Shown one piece after another: positions 61,901 to 64,000 of a stretch of DNA of 64,000 nt; the stretch's first letter is position 1, and the number at the start of each line of letters is the position of its first letter. The notes beneath the pieces were generated by a model. It searched no databases. It was not told where the DNA came from and saw nothing but the letters and a program-made list of their open reading frames with translations. A program made the translations under genes and the position numbers. Source of the DNA: Ceratodon purpureus (Eukaryota > Streptophyta > Bryopsida > Pseudoditrichales > Ditrichaceae); the NCBI GenBank assembly GCA_014871385.1, contig CM026426.1, forward strand, positions 73,894,303 through 73,958,302. Direction: 5' to 3'.

Positions 61901-63013
61901 TGGAGTACTCATGTAGATAAGTGTTGGAGTAACCGTGTGGTTCCCATTGGAGTTCCCGTGTGGTACCCAGTGGAGTACCCGTGTACCGACATTGGCGTAC
62001 CCGTGTGCTTCAACGTCATACTCTAAGTACTGTTGTTGCACCGTCCATCAAGCATCGTACTTTGTTGATACTCTATGTACTCTTTGTGTAGCGTGAGTAT
62101 TGACGTCTTGAATACAAATGGTGCAGGGGAGTGGGATGGAGCTCGAGCGGTCGCAAAGAGGGCTTTACGCACCCATCAAATTCAGCACCCGGAAGACGAG
62201 TTGGCCAACGCATCACAGTGTGTTGACTTTTTAAAAACAAAGTTCAGTCATAGAGATGTCAGTTCTTCTGATGTTTCAAAGGAGGTGCCCATATCTAGAG
62301 TGTTCTGGCATATTGGCCTTGGAGATGTTGACAGAGTGAATGAGTGGAAATGTAGAACTATCTCAGGTTCTAGGCAATTCCACAGTATACTCGGAATTTC
62401 AAGGACTGATCCTACATTGCTGATGGTGCGTGATTTGTCATGTTTCTGCACGCCCTGCATTAATCAGGAGTCGGTGCATTGTGAGCAAAAGTCCCATGTG
62501 GAAGATTGGCGATTAGTACGTCTTCGACCAACAAATGCTCTTGAAGTACAAGAGCAAATCGAATGTCAAGATGATCCCGAGAACTGGGTAGCCAGTGTCA
62601 GTGACAACTCACATTCAACCCTTCTCACTGTAGGAGACAACTTCATGATACCGGCTTTCGAAGGCAACGATGAGGGGGTTGATTTTTATGTGTTGCAGTG
62701 TACAAAGAATAGGTTTCAGGTCGAAGAGGATTTCATTTGCCCATGGGGAGAATCTTTTCAGAAGGGAGATTTCGCAGTGGCTGGCACATACTACCAAAAG
62801 TACGGGAGAGGGTCAAACACCTTTGTCTACCTCGAAAGATCCGTTCAGGCCCACGTCCATGCAAGTAAGATTAGGGTCGCAAAATTCCCGATGATACTAG
62901 CTTCGCATGTGGTTCGGGGTGGTGATGCAGTTTATAAGATGACAGACGAGACATTAGATATGATCCAACAAGTCTTATCTGCATGGTGGGCAACTGATGA
63001 GGTTACAAGCTGA
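58938..63013 (+). CDS. Four-exon 902-residue DDE-transposase-like protein of an unnamed family, intact
   Basis: Exons 58,938-59,474, 59,847-60,089, 60,749-61,790 and 62,127-63,013 join at GT-AG borders and keep frame to a TGA stop. Residues 1-180 are basic with an Ala run; residues 180-260 contain HGRTRVSPNKKDVTRQRI. Cys-rich segments follow (CCCVYHVEI; CHIGCSCGCEICG), probably zinc-binding. A DDE-like core comes next: HIDFAENYTFAIQNEVQSMH, HWVYSDGCAGQFKGARAMYF, then FFGSGHGKGEWDGARAVAKR, the last split by intron 3. From memory, proteins with the same order (PxKKD, HxDFxENY, SDGxxxQFK, HGKGxxDG) occur as many copies in invertebrate genomes, usually uncharacterised. The copy number and acidic residues suggest a cut-and-paste transposase, but I see no terminal repeats. 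ATG 58,938 was chosen because the upstream extension is hydrophobic and unlike the rest. Confidence 0.7.
60200..60680. repeat. Intron 2 rich in GAGTAC/GTACTC words
   Basis: Intron 60,090-60,748 holds repeated, imperfect GAGTACTC-type words (near 60,505, 60,515, 60,628 and others) with AGTAC and GTACT variants about every 20-40 bp. The tract looks like decayed simple-repeat expansion. Confidence 0.6.
61835..62060. repeat. Intron 3 tandem repeat, GTACCC(G/A)TGTGG unit
   Basis: Intron 61,791-62,126 contains about seven imperfect copies of GGAGTACCCGTGTGGTACCC with a unit of roughly 20-30 bp. The exon borders on both sides are clean and rebuild the HGKGEWDG motif, which confirms that this is an intron. 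Confidence 0.75.
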
Positions 63014-63341
63014 GTGCCAGATGTATTTTTGGGTACATTTCCCCGACTTGCAAATCAATAATTCAATCATCTTTTAAGTATTAGGCTGTGTACACATAGA
63101 GTGCGATCTATAAAATTTGAAAAACAAATTAAATGAATAAAATGTCTCTGAGTAAAATGTTTATATTGTGGGAAAAAATAACAGTAACAAAAGTGACAAT
63201 CTATGAGAAGTCCATACATAATGCGCACACCTTATGAAACGACTTGAAAATCTAACACAACTGTTAATTCAAAACATTACGGTCTAGTCTTCGAGACAAT
63301 CTGAGGTGCCTCTACAGGCGGCTTGAATGAAAATCTATCAA

Positions 63342-64000
63342 CTACAGTCGGCTTGGATTCCTACACGCTAAACTGCCGCACAGACATGGCCCGCCGTTAG
63401 AACCCGTGCTCCATCCCTCCTCACCGTAATCCTGGTATTCAAGGAGACATCACCAACAATAGGAAGTAAGAGACTCGATCAATGTAAACACTGCTCCATA
63501 ACAAAATCATCTAAACCAAGGAAAGAACAAGTCTTACCCATGTGAGTTCCTCTCTAGGCTCGATATATCTACAAGCAAAAAAGGCCACATGATATAGCCG
63601 TGGATCAGCTTGCTCGATTCTAACCGGCACGTCCACCAGGTTAGCATCCTCGCACCTGTGGTTCAAAAAACGTGCCACGTTACCATATAAAACTCCGTCG
63701 ATATTGAGAGCCGTATTGTCGTCACTTGCCGCTTCCGCCCTCCATTGAGCATCTAGGTTGAGAGAGTACCAGCCGTTGCTGGACCACAAACCTGTCCTCC
63801 ACATCGTTTCTTGATTTGTACAAATCTGACCTGCAAACTCTACAACAAATTGTCCCTTCTCTATGGCTTCAAGTGTTTGAAGTCCCCAACCCCGACCTCC
63901 AGTCCAAACTACATTCAACTTTAAGGTCAGCCCTTTCTGTACAACTCTATTCCTACAAGTTCCACGACACAAGCATGACAGATTGCATTCAAATATAAAC
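63342..64000 (-). CDS. SUVR-type histone H3K9 methyltransferase, 3' end (SET and post-SET)
   Basis: Two exons: 63,538 to beyond 64,000 and 63,342-63,431 (stop TAG at 63,342-63,344). The first holds the end of the pre-SET cysteine cluster (CLCRGTCRNRVVQ), the SET domain start (GGRGWGLQTLEAIEKGQFVV), the catalytic NVARFLNHRCEDANLVDVPV block and EELTW. The second begins with DYG, completing the ELTWDY motif, and carries the post-SET cysteines PCLCGSLACRN. NHRCEDANL and the ALNIDG segment fit the SUVR1/2/4 group rather than SUVH. The enzyme methylates lysine 9 of histone H3 in chromatin and helps silence transposons. The open frame is unbroken. The gene runs off the right edge and converges on the DDE-like gene. 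Confidence 0.88.

Overview
This is eukaryotic nuclear DNA, most likely from the streptophyte (land plant / charophyte alga) lineage. The support is a SUVR-type H3K9 methyltransferase at the right edge, exons of a plant-type ankyrin/Raf-like (integrin-linked-kinase family) kinase, GT-AG introns throughout and a Ty3/gypsy element. I cannot name the genus; a charophyte or bryophyte fits. The window is mostly mobile and repeat-derived DNA.

Layout. 1-12.99 kb: a decayed Ty3/gypsy element on the minus strand, running off the left edge, with a small inverted-repeat insertion at 4.74-5.48 kb. 13.0-13.75 kb: a coiled-coil/RING-like exon. 14.2-25.7 kb: locus A, two head-to-head genes. One (minus) joins a ParB/sulfiredoxin-like domain to a bacterial-type DNA methyltransferase (MTase); the other (plus) is a MULE-like transposase with a SWIM zinc finger. 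28.7-39.9 kb: locus B, a diverged, decayed copy of the same two-gene module in inverted order (SWIM gene minus, ParB-MTase gene plus). 40-44.6 kb: AT-rich DNA with a 148-bp inverted repeat and hairpins. 44.62-56.87 kb: an apparently complete Plavaka-like (CACTA-related) DNA transposon with short terminal inverted repeats, subterminal repeat fields and a nine-exon transposase. It also carries pieces of host genes: an ankyrin kinase spliced in frame to a protein-disulfide-isomerase exon, and an ATRX helicase fragment. 58.9-63.0 kb: an intact four-exon, 902-residue gene of a DDE-transposase-like family I cannot name. 63.3-64.0 kb: the 3' end of a SUVR-type SET gene.

Most unusual: the ParB-MTase and SWIM-MULE pair occurs twice with the same head-to-head layout, which suggests a functional or mobile unit that couples a transposase to a DNA-modifying enzyme. 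The introns of copy A carry about 24 GTAC-centred palindromes, absent from its exons, with a 95/191-bp period in one intron. Copy B is surrounded by a different GTAC-centred 14-16-bp palindrome. Whether the palindromes are targets of the encoded proteins is speculation.
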